Below, piece by piece: positions 38,546 through 47,042 of a stretch of 64,000 nucleotides of DNA. The notes under the pieces were generated by a model that saw nothing but the letters and a program-made list of their open reading frames with translations, was not told the origin of the DNA and ran no database searches. Each line of letters starts with the position of its first letter. Positions within the stretch are counted from its first letter, which is position 1. The DNA is taken from the NCBI GenBank assembly GCA_022447585.1, contig JAKVAR010000009.1, forward strand, positions 369,133 to 433,132, given 5' to 3'. Origin of the DNA: Crocinitomicaceae bacterium (GTDB lineage Bacteria > Bacteroidota > Bacteroidia > Flavobacteriales_D > Crocinitomicaceae). Both the position numbers and the translations under genes were made by a program.

Positions 38546-39310
38546 TTATTTCTGTACAACTAGATTTAATGATGATAAGCTCATATGATTCAATTCCTCA
38601 TCTTCAGCCTTAATATCAGTGATATAAATCATCTCTCCGATATTATAACTCTTTATTTTTTCACCGATTACCAAAGGAATCTTATTTCCGTTAACTGAAG
38701 AGCTTGCAATATCATTTCCATCAAAATAATTGATCGTAAAAGAAGTTATTGTCAATGTTGGATTTGATGTAATCCCCCCTCCATCTAACAACTGTTTTAA
38801 GGTAATGTCACCATTAAAAACACCTTCTATATTTGGGAAATTTCCGGTATAGACATACTTCTCTTCATCCTCTACCTCAATATTTTCTTCATTGACAATG
38901 TCTATTATTTCTTCTTGAGGGAGAATTTTAAATTCAGATTTTGTGTTTTTTTGAGGTTCTTGAACCTCAGAGAGGTCGTCAGCAGCTTCTTTTAAAGTAG
39001 TAATTTCTTCAGATAAAATTGTTTTAATATTGTTTTTTTGATCTTCCTTTTTAACATGTGCGATTAACGCTTTATATTCAGGGTTTTCCTGACTATTTTT
39101 CATAGATATACTTACAGTAGGATCTACCCCAGCGATGGATACAACAACCGCCAGAACAGAAATTCCAACGGGGCCATAAAACCAAGCTGATTTCCATACT
39201 GGAGGTTTTAATTGATTCACTTCATTCAAGACTTGACCAAAATTCTGTCTTGATTCAATGTAGTCAGAACTTAAGTACTCCCGATCTACAATGGTTTTAA
39301 ATTTCTTCAT
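38546..39310 (-). CDS. Single-pass membrane protein, probable anti-sigma factor
   Basis: A 254-residue protein. A cytoplasmic N-terminus of about 40 residues (EYLSSDYIESRQNFGQVLNE) is followed by one membrane segment (about 42-64, WFYGPVGISVLAVVVSIAG). The remaining part is an acidic periplasmic region with Glu-rich linkers and a small beta domain (GVFNGDITLKQLLDGGGI, ending LNLVVQK). It starts 8 nt after the ECF sigma gene, the usual layout of a sigma/anti-sigma pair. A canonical zinc anti-sigma motif (HxxxCxxC) is absent, so the assignment rests on position and topology. Confidence 0.65.
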   Translation of the reverse strand: MKKFKTIVDREYLSSDYIESRQNFGQVLNEVNQLKPPVWKSAWFYGPVGISVLAVVVSIAGVDPTVSISMKNSQENPEYKALIAHVKKEDQKNNIKTILSEEITTLKEAADDLSEVQEPQKNTKSEFKILPQEEIIDIVNEENIEVEDEEKYVYTGNFPNIEGVFNGDITLKQLLDGGGITSNPTLTITSFTINYFDGNDIASSSVNGNKIPLVIGEKIKSYNIGEMIYITDIKAEDEELNHMSLSSLNLVVQK

Positions 39311-39318
39311 TATTTATT

Positions 39319-39885
39319 TTATTTCATAAATAGTTTCTTCAATCGCTCTAGCGCTCTAAAGGCTTTTACCTTTGCATTATTCTCGGTGATCTCCAATATT
39401 TCACCTATTTCTCTGTAAGATCTTCTTTCAAAATACCTTAATTCTATCAACTGTAAATCATTTTCCTTTAATAAAGTTAAACAGGTTAGCAGTTTCTTTT
39501 TATTCTCTGAAGAATCTTCTTCCTCAAAATCTTCAATCATTTCAAAAAGATGCATGCTCTCAACATTTACTGTCTTTCTTGCTTTTCTGTCACGAAATGC
39601 CTGGTACAATTCACTTTTAGCAATACGGTAAAGCCAAGACGAAAATGGCACGCCTCTATATTCGTATTTGTGCAAGTTATTCATTGCCTTAATGAATACT
39701 TGCGAAGTTACATCGAATGCTAACTCCTGATCATCCATCCGCTGATAGACGTAACGAAATATCTGTTCATGATATTTCTTGTACAGTGGTCCGAAGCTTC
39801 TCGGATCCTGTTTTGCACTCGTGATCCAATCCAACTCTTGCTGGAGCTTATCACTAGTCTGGTGGTAAACTGGGTTCACTGTCAT
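39319..39885 (-). CDS. ECF-type RNA polymerase sigma factor
   Basis: A 188-residue sigma-70 family protein. Region 2 spans about 30-100 (YKKYHEQIFRYVYQRMDD, then AFDVTSQVFIKAMNNL, then PFSSWLYRIAKSEL); region 4 spans about 125-185 with LIELRYFERRSYREIGEIL and the recognition helix ENNAKVKAFRALERL. There is no regulatory extension. The neighbours downstream are a probable anti-sigma factor and a PorG-like barrel, which makes an envelope or secretion regulon plausible. Confidence 0.93.
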   Translation of the reverse strand: MTVNPVYHQTSDKLQQELDWITSAKQDPRSFGPLYKKYHEQIFRYVYQRMDDQELAFDVTSQVFIKAMNNLHKYEYRGVPFSSWLYRIAKSELYQAFRDRKARKTVNVESMHLFEMIEDFEEEDSSENKKKLLTCLTLLKENDLQLIELRYFERRSYREIGEILEITENNAKVKAFRALERLKKLFMK

Positions 39886-40187
39886 TGTTTTAGGTTTTAT
39901 TGTTCTAGCTGGTAGTGCAAAGCTTGCAGACTTTACACAAGTATAACAGGTTTCTATTCTATTCGTTACACTTCTAAACGATAAATCTTATTATTTATTA
40001 TGTACGCCTAACTTTAATTACTCCACCCCCATTATTTGAATCTCCTTCTTTGCTAAAAATCAAAGATCATTCGTAGTAAATAAATTTGATTGTCTTTGTC
40101 AAAAAAAGTCTTAAACAACAGACATTACTCCCCAGTAAAAAGAACTGATAATAATAGAAAGAAAACAAGACACGCTAAATGAAACAG
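39886..40187. other. Intergenic region
   Basis: About 300 bp lie between the sigma gene and the peroxidase gene, both leftward. A partial -7-like CAAAGCTT (39918-39925, minus strand reading AAGCTTTG) lies upstream of the sigma gene but lacks a -33 partner. No terminator hairpin of note and no gene. Confidence 0.45.
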
Positions 40188-41171
40188 CTAACGATATTCC
40201 GTCATATAACTTGTATCAGTTAGACTCACTAAAAAGTTCAATAAATCAATTTCTTGTTGCTCTGTTATATCAAAAGGAACAATTCGATTATCCTTATTAA
40301 TATGCTGGTTACCCCCTACTTGGTAATGTTTTATTACTTGTTTCAATGATTTAAAGGAACCATCATGCATATAAGGAGCTGTAATTTCAATGTTTCTTAA
40401 AGATGGCACTTTAAACTTACCAATATCAGTTGAATCATGATGAATTCTAAACCTACCTTCATCTGCAGAATAATCTGCGTATAAACCGTTGTTAATTGCC
40501 TGATAAGTTGTAAAATGAGGTGCAGGATGACATTGTGTACAATACAATTTCTCTGAGAATAACTTCCATCCTCGCTTTTGTGATTCATTTATTGCCGTTT
40601 CATTACCTTCATAAAAATATTGATCAAAAGGAGAATTCATTGAAATTAGAGTTCTTTCAAATGCCGAAATAGCTCGCGTCAAAACATAAGCATCAAATTC
40701 ACGATTAAAAATTTCCTTTGCCGCAGATTGATACTCATCTATTAATCTTAATTTTTCAATCAAGTCTACCATATTCATATCCATTTCCACATGCTCTTGA
40801 ATCGGAACAATTACCTGTTGTTCCAAATTAGGCAAATGGGCATCAAACATTACTGTTGGAAGAAACCCAGCATTCAGCAATGACGGTGAGTTTCTTTCTG
40901 TTTTCCTACCCTCAACTCCTTCGGAGACAATTTTACCATCTGTAAATGCTAACTCAGGAAGGTGACAAGAAGCACAAGAAACTTCATTATTTACGGATAA
41001 GCGATTGTCGAAAAACAACTTTTTACCTAGCGAAACCTTTTTCGGTGAAATTTGATTATCATCAGGAGATATTACTTCAACCTTTCCAAATCCAGTATTA
41101 CTTGTTTGTTTACATTGAAATAAAAAAAGGGAAATCATTAAGATTCCCCCTATATAAATGTTGTTCTTCAT
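40188..41171 (-). CDS. Di-heme cytochrome c peroxidase / MbnH-like lipoprotein
   Basis: A 327-residue periplasmic di-heme protein with a lipobox-like FLFQC (Cys20). Two c-type heme sites are present: CASCH (66-70) and CTQCH (211-215). The conserved peroxidase-family motifs LGKKLFFDNRLS, HLPNLEQQV, FERTL and APYMHDGSF are seen. This family includes bacterial cytochrome c peroxidases, MauG and MbnH. The gene starts 6 nt after an MbnP-like gene, which favours an MbnH role: oxidation of a tryptophan on the MbnP partner. Peroxide detoxification remains possible. Confidence 0.9.
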   Translation of the reverse strand: MKNNIYIGGILMISLFLFQCKQTSNTGFGKVEVISPDDNQISPKKVSLGKKLFFDNRLSVNNEVSCASCHLPELAFTDGKIVSEGVEGRKTERNSPSLLNAGFLPTVMFDAHLPNLEQQVIVPIQEHVEMDMNMVDLIEKLRLIDEYQSAAKEIFNREFDAYVLTRAISAFERTLISMNSPFDQYFYEGNETAINESQKRGWKLFSEKLYCTQCHPAPHFTTYQAINNGLYADYSADEGRFRIHHDSTDIGKFKVPSLRNIEITAPYMHDGSFKSLKQVIKHYQVGGNQHINKDNRIVPFDITEQQEIDLLNFLVSLTDTSYMTEYR

Positions 41172-41177
41172 TTTTAT

Positions 41178-42137
41178 TTAGTGAACCATTTTGATCGAAT
41201 TCAAAACATTACCATTCACGTCATATGTATTGAAAATAAATGCTCCTTTGTTCATATTTTCAACAATAATTGTTTCGTGAATTGAATCCGTATTCGAACT
41301 CAAAATAACCTTACCCGACACATCAATCATTTTGTAAGAATCAATGCGCGTCATATCTTTCCACGTAATAGAAATTGAATTTGACTTATTAACGAAATAA
41401 AGATTTCCAACATTCCCAACTTCATTCATAGAAGCATTTGCTGGGGATGTAAAAACGGCTCTATTATCCACATTATCCATTGTTTGAGAATTAACTCCTG
41501 TCTCACCATGAACAACACCAACAGTAGCTGGATTGATTCCATACAGCCATTCATCTAGGTGACAATGAACAACGATGTCTGTTTGTCCATTACCATAAGT
41601 AGCTACAGTAGGAAGTTGAACGTTTTTAAAATTAATATCTCCTAAATTGTGCAATTGAAAAATTGTTTCAGGTATTCCGTCACCAGAAAAGTCACCCATT
41701 CCATCTACTAGTAAAAGTTTATAACCGGCTGTCCAACCCCAATGCATTGAAGGCGTTTGAAAGCTTAAAAAATGGTCTATTGGGTACAATGAAATGTCCG
41801 TATGGTTCAAATTTTGAGGAACTCCAACGCTAAAATTAACTTGTTCAATATTAGGTAGATCAACCTGATTTAGTAAAAAAGTATGAGCATCCGCTTTAAC
41901 CAAAAGAACTGTATCAGATAAATCTAAGATCTGACCTCCATCATAAACAACTTGGAGATTTGAAATGTAATAATTGAAATCATCCACAACGAAATCTACC
42001 CCATTCAAATCTTGTACCGTTGAACCAAGGACGAAATCACTCCCACCACATTTAGGTACAAACGAAATATACAAATTATCCTGAGCGAACGTAATCAAAC
42101 CTAGACCTAAAATTATTATTGATAACAAATACTTCAT
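41178..42137 (-). CDS. MbnP-like copper-protein family member with a T9SS-like tail
   Basis: A 319-residue protein with a signal peptide (cleavage near FAQ19). Residues about 20-240 fit the MbnP family: VDFVVDDFNYYISNLQVV, KADAHTFLLN, and MHWGWTAGYKLLLVDGMG with Trp133 and Trp135, a strong place for the Trp that MbnH converts to kynurenine. Later comes VVHCHLDEWLYG, with His and Cys. From about 250 a sorting-domain-like tail follows (ISITWKDMTRI, VSGKVILSS, ending LNSIKMVH), although YPNPS is missing. It is paired with the di-heme peroxidase gene 6 nt downstream. No methanobactin genes are near. Copper binding is inferred. Confidence 0.8.
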   Translation of the reverse strand: MKYLLSIIILGLGLITFAQDNLYISFVPKCGGSDFVLGSTVQDLNGVDFVVDDFNYYISNLQVVYDGGQILDLSDTVLLVKADAHTFLLNQVDLPNIEQVNFSVGVPQNLNHTDISLYPIDHFLSFQTPSMHWGWTAGYKLLLVDGMGDFSGDGIPETIFQLHNLGDINFKNVQLPTVATYGNGQTDIVVHCHLDEWLYGINPATVGVVHGETGVNSQTMDNVDNRAVFTSPANASMNEVGNVGNLYFVNKSNSISITWKDMTRIDSYKMIDVSGKVILSSNTDSIHETIIVENMNKGAFIFNTYDVNGNVLNSIKMVH

Positions 42138-42142
42138 AATAG

Positions 42143-42919
42143 TTACTTTTCTTTCCTTACAATGTACAAAATTTCACTTTCCATTAATCTATATCTTTCT
42201 CTCAATTCTTTGCTATAATTGGATTCCTTATCAAATGTTTCAACTTCAAAACCAACCTTCCTTAACCAATCTGGATAATCCATTCCAAACAAGCGTACGT
42301 GATCTTTTTGCCTAAAGTGTTTCTCTCTTTCCTCTGGAGACGTAATTGTCGGATCTTCATATGTAATAGAACGATTCGTATCTTGAGGAACTTGCATAAT
42401 CCCCCAACCGCCAGGCCTCATAACGCGATAAAGCTCGCTCATACATTGTATGGCATCCTCAACATGTTCCATAACATGATTACAAAAAATCACATCAAAT
42501 TTATTGTCTTCTAACGGAATAGCATGCAAGTCAAAGTGCATATCGGCGATCGGAGAAACTAAATCACCCGTTAAGTAATTCAAATTTTTTTGTTTTTTAA
42601 AGCCTGAGTGAAAGCATTGCTCCGGTGCTATGTGTAAAACATCTAGGTGTTTTGCGGTAAAAAAGTTTGAATGATCTTTAAGATACAACCACATCAAACG
42701 ATGTCTCTCCAGAGTTAAATCATATGGGCACAATACATTATCCCTATGAACCACATCAGCCCCATAAGAAAGAAACTTGGAAAAACTTCTACCACAACAA
42801 GGACACTCAACATTGTCACCTTTATACAAAAGAGGCGCAATTAGTTTAAAAGGATAACTTAACCTAATTAACAATGGACGAGGTAATTTATTTAATAAGA
42901 ACTTATATAGTTTTTTCAT
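42143..42919 (-). CDS. Class I SAM-dependent methyltransferase with N-terminal zinc ribbon
   Basis: I start at ATG 42919 (MKKLYKFLLNK); a start 30 nt upstream is less likely. The 258-residue protein begins with a basic amphipathic stretch, then CPCCGRSF (a Cys cluster of zinc-ribbon type, with a further Cys in VLCPYDL). Next is a methyltransferase domain with LHIAPEQ (SAM loop), YLTGDLVS (acidic loop), and FDVIFCNHVMEHVED, close to the UbiE/SAM family motif. Substrate unknown; such genes often act in cell-surface glycan or lipid synthesis. It is upstream of the MbnP-like gene by 5 nt. Confidence 0.85.
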   Translation of the reverse strand: MKKLYKFLLNKLPRPLLIRLSYPFKLIAPLLYKGDNVECPCCGRSFSKFLSYGADVVHRDNVLCPYDLTLERHRLMWLYLKDHSNFFTAKHLDVLHIAPEQCFHSGFKKQKNLNYLTGDLVSPIADMHFDLHAIPLEDNKFDVIFCNHVMEHVEDAIQCMSELYRVMRPGGWGIMQVPQDTNRSITYEDPTITSPEEREKHFRQKDHVRLFGMDYPDWLRKVGFEVETFDKESNYSKELRERYRLMESEILYIVRKEK

Positions 42920-43067
42920 ATTCAATATTTCGAGCCTAAAGTTAATCAAAAGTCCGTTTTAGCCTTGTTTTCGGGAATTAAATGGTTGTTAATTATAGAA
43001 TTTACTGAACAATAAATAAGAAGATGCATAGAAGAGGTAAACTGAAGATTGTTTAATTTAGCATTTA

Positions 43068-44069
43068 GTGAAAAAAAATACGATAATTTTCTTCTTTTCA
43101 ATTCTTCTTGGGACACTTTCCCTTTCTCAAGAAAATGATACGCTACCCTACGAATTCTTTAAAGAACGTATCGTACTATTGGCCGATGTTGGATTTAACT
43201 CGGCTCCATTTAGTATTAAGGATAATTATAAGTTAGGAGTTAAAAAGATTAGGTACAAAAACAACATAAAACCTGCTGTAGGATTAGGTTTTGCGTACAA
43301 ATGGTTTGGCTTAAGGATTGGTTTCACACTTCCTTTAAATATGCTGGATGAAAATAAATATGGAGATACGCAATATTTTGAATTAGCGATTAAGGCAAAT
43401 ATAAAACAGACCTTTTGTAGTATCGACCTAAGAAGTTATAACGGCTATGCAGTGAAAGATGCTTACAAATTCAACGATTCACTTAGCGCAGTTACTCCTA
43501 ATGCTCTAATGCCATTCACAAGATCAGCCAGTTTATCTGCAAACGTTTGGTATTTCAGGGATAAGAATTTCAAAATGCAGGCTTTTCAGGGAAGATCCGC
43601 ACACTTTAAAGAAGAGTCTAAAACTTGGTATTTTAAAGGAACCTTAAATTTCTTTGGAGTTTCTAATGACAACAGCACAATTATCCCAAAAGAATTAGCT
43701 GATACAATTGATCGAAAAAGTGCACGCGGAATTGGAGCCATTGATTTAGGGTTCATTCCAGGATATGCTTATGGAAATCGGATTAACAACTGGCAGTTTG
43801 GTCTATTTGCTGGAATAGGAGGAGTTGTTCAATCAAAGTATTACCAAAAGGATGGTATAACAAGATCATTTTTAGGTATAGCTCCGCGAGTTGACTTTAA
43901 AATAGCTGGGGGATATTCAAGACGAAATTACTTTGTTTTGTTGAGTTCAGACTTCGATATTAAGTCATTAAAGATTCAAGAAATGAGTTACAACCAAACC
44001 TATTACAACATAAGGTTAATGGCAGGAATCAGGCTACACACAAAGAAATCTAGAAAAACGGACTCTTAG
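43068..44069 (+). CDS. DUF4421 outer-membrane protein
   Basis: A 333-residue protein that starts at GTG 43068, with a signal peptide (cleavage near LSLSQ22). The DUF4421 pattern is clear: VGLGFAYKWFGLRIGFTLPL, then FCSIDLRSYNGYAV, then GAIDLGFIPGYAYG, with alternating strands typical of a beta-barrel. The role is unknown. Its 3' end overlaps the convergent small gene by 20 nt. Confidence 0.85.
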   Translation: MKKNTIIFFFSILLGTLSLSQENDTLPYEFFKERIVLLADVGFNSAPFSIKDNYKLGVKKIRYKNNIKPAVGLGFAYKWFGLRIGFTLPLNMLDENKYGDTQYFELAIKANIKQTFCSIDLRSYNGYAVKDAYKFNDSLSAVTPNALMPFTRSASLSANVWYFRDKNFKMQAFQGRSAHFKEESKTWYFKGTLNFFGVSNDNSTIIPKELADTIDRKSARGIGAIDLGFIPGYAYGNRINNWQFGLFAGIGGVVQSKYYQKDGITRSFLGIAPRVDFKIAGGYSRRNYFVLLSSDFDIKSLKIQEMSYNQTYYNIRLMAGIRLHTKKSRKTDS

Positions 44070-44496
44070 AAACTTTTTGTTTCCAGTCTTCTCTTAATCC
44101 TTTAAGGTCTGTAATCATCGGGTTAAATACATTCCAATCCGCATTTTCTTTTAAATCCGAAATATGGGATCGCTTGAACTCTCCATCCTTTTCTACAACT
44201 AAGTTCAATCGATCAAAAAAATCTACCTCTAACTCTTTACCAATTGCTTTGATAAACTTCACTGATGAATCAATAGAGCATCCTGAAGCTCCTACAGTTG
44301 TTTCATCTACTGCTAAAACAATAAATCGATCATGCTCAATTAGTCCATCTGCCTTTAAACCTGAACCATGAGCGGCCCAATTTTTCGTAAAAATATTTAA
44401 TTCTTTTTCGATGAAAACTTGTTCGTTTTGATTTAAGAGCCGATTAGCGGTATAAACCCAAACCTTACTTTCTGGATGAAATTCTGGAAAATACAT
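44050..44496 (-). CDS. Conserved cytoplasmic protein in an iron-sulfur gene cluster
   Basis: A 148-residue protein with no signal, membrane segment or named domain that I can see. Conserved-looking stretches are VWVYTANRLLN, WAAHGSGLKADG, VDETTVGASGCSID and FNPMITDLKGL. Homologues in Bacteroidetes are often mislabelled as an ABC transporter ATPase, but no Walker motifs are present. It is the last gene of an operon after the CCG-type Fe-S protein gene (1 nt gap), so it probably serves that redox complex. Confidence 0.8.
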   Translation of the reverse strand: MYFPEFHPESKVWVYTANRLLNQNEQVFIEKELNIFTKNWAAHGSGLKADGLIEHDRFIVLAVDETTVGASGCSIDSSVKFIKAIGKELEVDFFDRLNLVVEKDGEFKRSHISDLKENADWNVFNPMITDLKGLREDWKQKVSKSPFF

Positions 44497-44497
44497 A

Positions 44498-45286
44498 TTA
44501 AAGATCTGCGGCGTTAGCGATTAATTCAGCAACATCAAGTACATCAACCTCTCCTTCCTTATCGAAGTTTTTAACACCGTCTGTCATCATGGTATTACAG
44601 AAAGGACATCCTGTCGCAATGATATCTGGAACTAGCTCTAAAGCCTCTTCTGTTCTTTCAACATTGATTTCTTTATTACCATTTTCCGCCTCTTTAAACA
44701 TTTGCGCACCTCCTGCACCGCAACAAAGTCCTTTAGTTTTACAACGCTTCATCTCAACAAGTTCGCTATCTAACTTTTCAATTAGAACACGTGGAGCCTC
44801 ATACACGTCATTAGCTCTACCAAGGTAACAAGGGTCATGGAAAGTGATTTTCTTTCCTTGATAAATACCTCCATCCGCTAAAACAAGCTTCCCCTGATTG
44901 ATTAGCTCTTGAATCAGTTGCGTATGGTGTACCACTTCATATTCACCTCCTAATTCAGGGTACTCATTTTTAAGTGTATTGAAACAGTGCGGACAAGCAG
45001 TTACAATTTTCTTTACGTCATAACCATCTAGCACTTGAATATTCATCATTGCTTGCATTTGAAACGTAAACTCGTTACCAGCTCTCTTAGCTGGGTCGCC
45101 AGTACAACTTTCTTCAGCACCAAGAACTGCGAAATTCACCTTGGTATTATTCAATATTTTAACGAGTGCTTTTGTTATTTTTTTGGCTCTATCATCAAAA
45201 CTTCCTGAACAACCTACCCAAAATAAAACTTCAGGAGATTCACCCTTGCCCATCATTTCGGACATTGTTGGAACTGTCAAACTCAT
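44498..45286 (-). CDS. CCG-domain iron-sulfur protein (heterodisulfide reductase B / LutA-like)
   Basis: A 262-residue cytoplasmic protein of the CCG family. It shows an N-terminal VGCSGSFDDR, a Cys pair VTACPHCFNTLK, HDPCYLGR, and the signature GLCCGAGGAQMF followed by ATGCPFCNTMM. Together these form sites for noncubane or 4Fe-4S clusters as in HdrB, GlpC and LutA. It likely pairs with the membrane Fe-S protein encoded two genes upstream, where the C-terminal ferredoxin domain would feed electrons to it. The donor and acceptor are not known. Confidence 0.92.
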   Translation of the reverse strand: MSLTVPTMSEMMGKGESPEVLFWVGCSGSFDDRAKKITKALVKILNNTKVNFAVLGAEESCTGDPAKRAGNEFTFQMQAMMNIQVLDGYDVKKIVTACPHCFNTLKNEYPELGGEYEVVHHTQLIQELINQGKLVLADGGIYQGKKITFHDPCYLGRANDVYEAPRVLIEKLDSELVEMKRCKTKGLCCGAGGAQMFKEAENGNKEINVERTEEALELVPDIIATGCPFCNTMMTDGVKNFDKEGEVDVLDVAELIANAADL

Positions 45287-45289
45287 AAT

Positions 45290-45715
45290 CTATTTCTTAA
45301 AAACTTGTATACTCACCTTCTCTTCAATCATTTCAGAGAAGGTTCCTTCGTAACGTGTAGCGCGAACAATGTGATTATCAATCCAATGATAGTTCCCTCC
45401 GCGCGGCTTGCCCATTAACATACCATGATATTTAAACCCTTGCTTGTTCAACCAAGCTTCTGTAACTAATCGGTTTTCTTCAACTCTAGATGTGAAGAAA
45501 GTAATTATATGCCCTTCATCATACCATTTGTTAATCGTCTCTAAAGCATCTGGATAAAGTTCAGCTGTAGCCATTCTTTCCGGCTCTTCATTTGGAATAT
45601 CATCGCAAATAGTACCATCGATGTCAATCATATAATTCTTAACATCGTCGGGTAAAACTGGAGAGATTTTGTGACCATTCTCCACTGCATCTATAAGATT
45701 AATATCAGTCTTCAT
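45290..45715 (-). CDS. HAD-superfamily phosphatase-like protein
   Basis: A 141-residue protein with HAD motif I (MIDIDGTICDD), motif II (ITFFTSR) and a later IDNHIVRAT segment in place of a motif IV acidic pair. It may dephosphorylate a small molecule; homologues are loosely labelled phosphoheptose isomerase, which the sequence does not support. It overlaps the membrane Fe-S gene by 11 nt and lies 3 nt upstream of the CCG gene. Confidence 0.82.
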   Translation of the reverse strand: MKTDINLIDAVENGHKISPVLPDDVKNYMIDIDGTICDDIPNEEPERMATAELYPDALETINKWYDEGHIITFFTSRVEENRLVTEAWLNKQGFKYHGMLMGKPRGGNYHWIDNHIVRATRYEGTFSEMIEEKVSIQVFKK

Positions 45716-47018
45716 TTGCCCAATTTAAACGATCAGTTGGACTAAATTGCCAAGGTGCGCCGTTATTTTCAATGTTTGTTAACATACCTGCTAATTCTGT
45801 AGGTATTTTAGATTCTTCCATAACTAAGAACCTTCTTAAATCAAGAATAATTGATAATGGATCAATGTTAACAGGACACTCTTGTACACAAGCGTTACAT
45901 GATGTACATGCCCATAATTCTTCTTCCTTAATATAATCACCTAAAAGGCTCTTACCATCATCATGATCATTACCATATTTACGTCTGTTATCTCCAACCT
46001 CCGTAAGGCGATCGCGCGTATCCATCATAATTTTACGCGGAGAAAGTAATTTACCAGTAACATTTGCAGGACAAGAAGATGTGCATCTTCCGCATTCTGT
46101 GCAAGTGTAGCTATCCATTAAGTTTTTCCATGTAAGATCAGTCACATCTTTGGCTCCAAAACGTTGCGGTTCAGCTGCACCTTCAGGAGGGGCTGCAAAA
46201 GGATCAGCTGTTGGATCCATCATTAATTTCACCTCGGTTGTAACGGATTCCATATTTGTAAACCTCCCTTTTTTCTCTAAATTAGAGTAATACGTATTTG
46301 GAAAAGCTAATAAAATATGGAAATGTTTTGAATACGGCAAATAATTCAAGAAAGCGAACACCATCAAGATATGCCCCCACCATCCTATTCTCTCAAAGAT
46401 ATGCAGTGATTCTAGACTCATTCCATCGAAGAAAAGTGGCCCCATAAAACTACTGATTGAAAAACCATAAGATTCTCCTGTTTTCATTTTATGCATAACT
46501 TCATCTGCACCATTCATTGTGAAAATACAAGTTACAAGGATTAATTCCATAAATAGAATCATGTTGGCATCCATTTTCGGCCATCCATTCATCTCCTTCA
46601 TATTTAACCGAGGTAACTTCAACAAATTACGGCGATAAAGAAAAGCGATAGTAGCAACTAAAGCAAGAACAGAAAGGATTTCAATAAAACTAATGATGAA
46701 TGTATAAAAACCACCAAGAGACTCGCGAAAGAATCTATGTGCTCCGAAAATGCCATCAACTATAATTTCAATTAATTCAATCTGAGTAATAACAAAAGCT
46801 GCGTACAAGGCAAAGTGAAGTAATGCTGGAACAAGTCTTGTGAACATTTTTTGTTGTCCGAAAGCAACTAATAACATTGTTTTCCAACGTTCAGCTTTGT
46901 TATCAGTTCGCTCTATATCTCGACCCAAACGAATATTGGACCTAACCTTATATACATTCCAGCCAAAAAAACCAAAACCTCCAATTAATAATAATAAAAA
47001 CAGTATCGTAGAAACCAT
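45705..47018 (-). CDS. Membrane iron-sulfur reductase subunit
   Basis: A 437-residue protein. Residues 1-240 hold about five to six membrane segments, resembling the NarI/HdrE-type quinone-reactive domain (for example LHFALYAAFVITQIEL, GWWGHILMVFAFLNYLPY with a conserved His). The C-terminal half carries two 4Fe-4S ferredoxin motifs: CTECGRCTSSCP and CTSCNACVQECP. With the CCG protein it would form a membrane redox complex between the quinone pool and an unknown cytoplasmic partner. It follows the MCE-protein gene by 24 nt in the same operon. Confidence 0.92.
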   Translation of the reverse strand: MVSTILFLLLLIGGFGFFGWNVYKVRSNIRLGRDIERTDNKAERWKTMLLVAFGQQKMFTRLVPALLHFALYAAFVITQIELIEIIVDGIFGAHRFFRESLGGFYTFIISFIEILSVLALVATIAFLYRRNLLKLPRLNMKEMNGWPKMDANMILFMELILVTCIFTMNGADEVMHKMKTGESYGFSISSFMGPLFFDGMSLESLHIFERIGWWGHILMVFAFLNYLPYSKHFHILLAFPNTYYSNLEKKGRFTNMESVTTEVKLMMDPTADPFAAPPEGAAEPQRFGAKDVTDLTWKNLMDSYTCTECGRCTSSCPANVTGKLLSPRKIMMDTRDRLTEVGDNRRKYGNDHDDGKSLLGDYIKEEELWACTSCNACVQECPVNIDPLSIILDLRRFLVMEESKIPTELAGMLTNIENNGAPWQFSPTDRLNWANED

Positions 47019-47042
47019 TACATCTAATTTAAATTGAATTTA

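Noticed and set aside
44050..44496. ABC transporter ATPase
   Set aside because: Homologues carry this label, but no Walker A, Walker B or signature motif is present in 148 residues.
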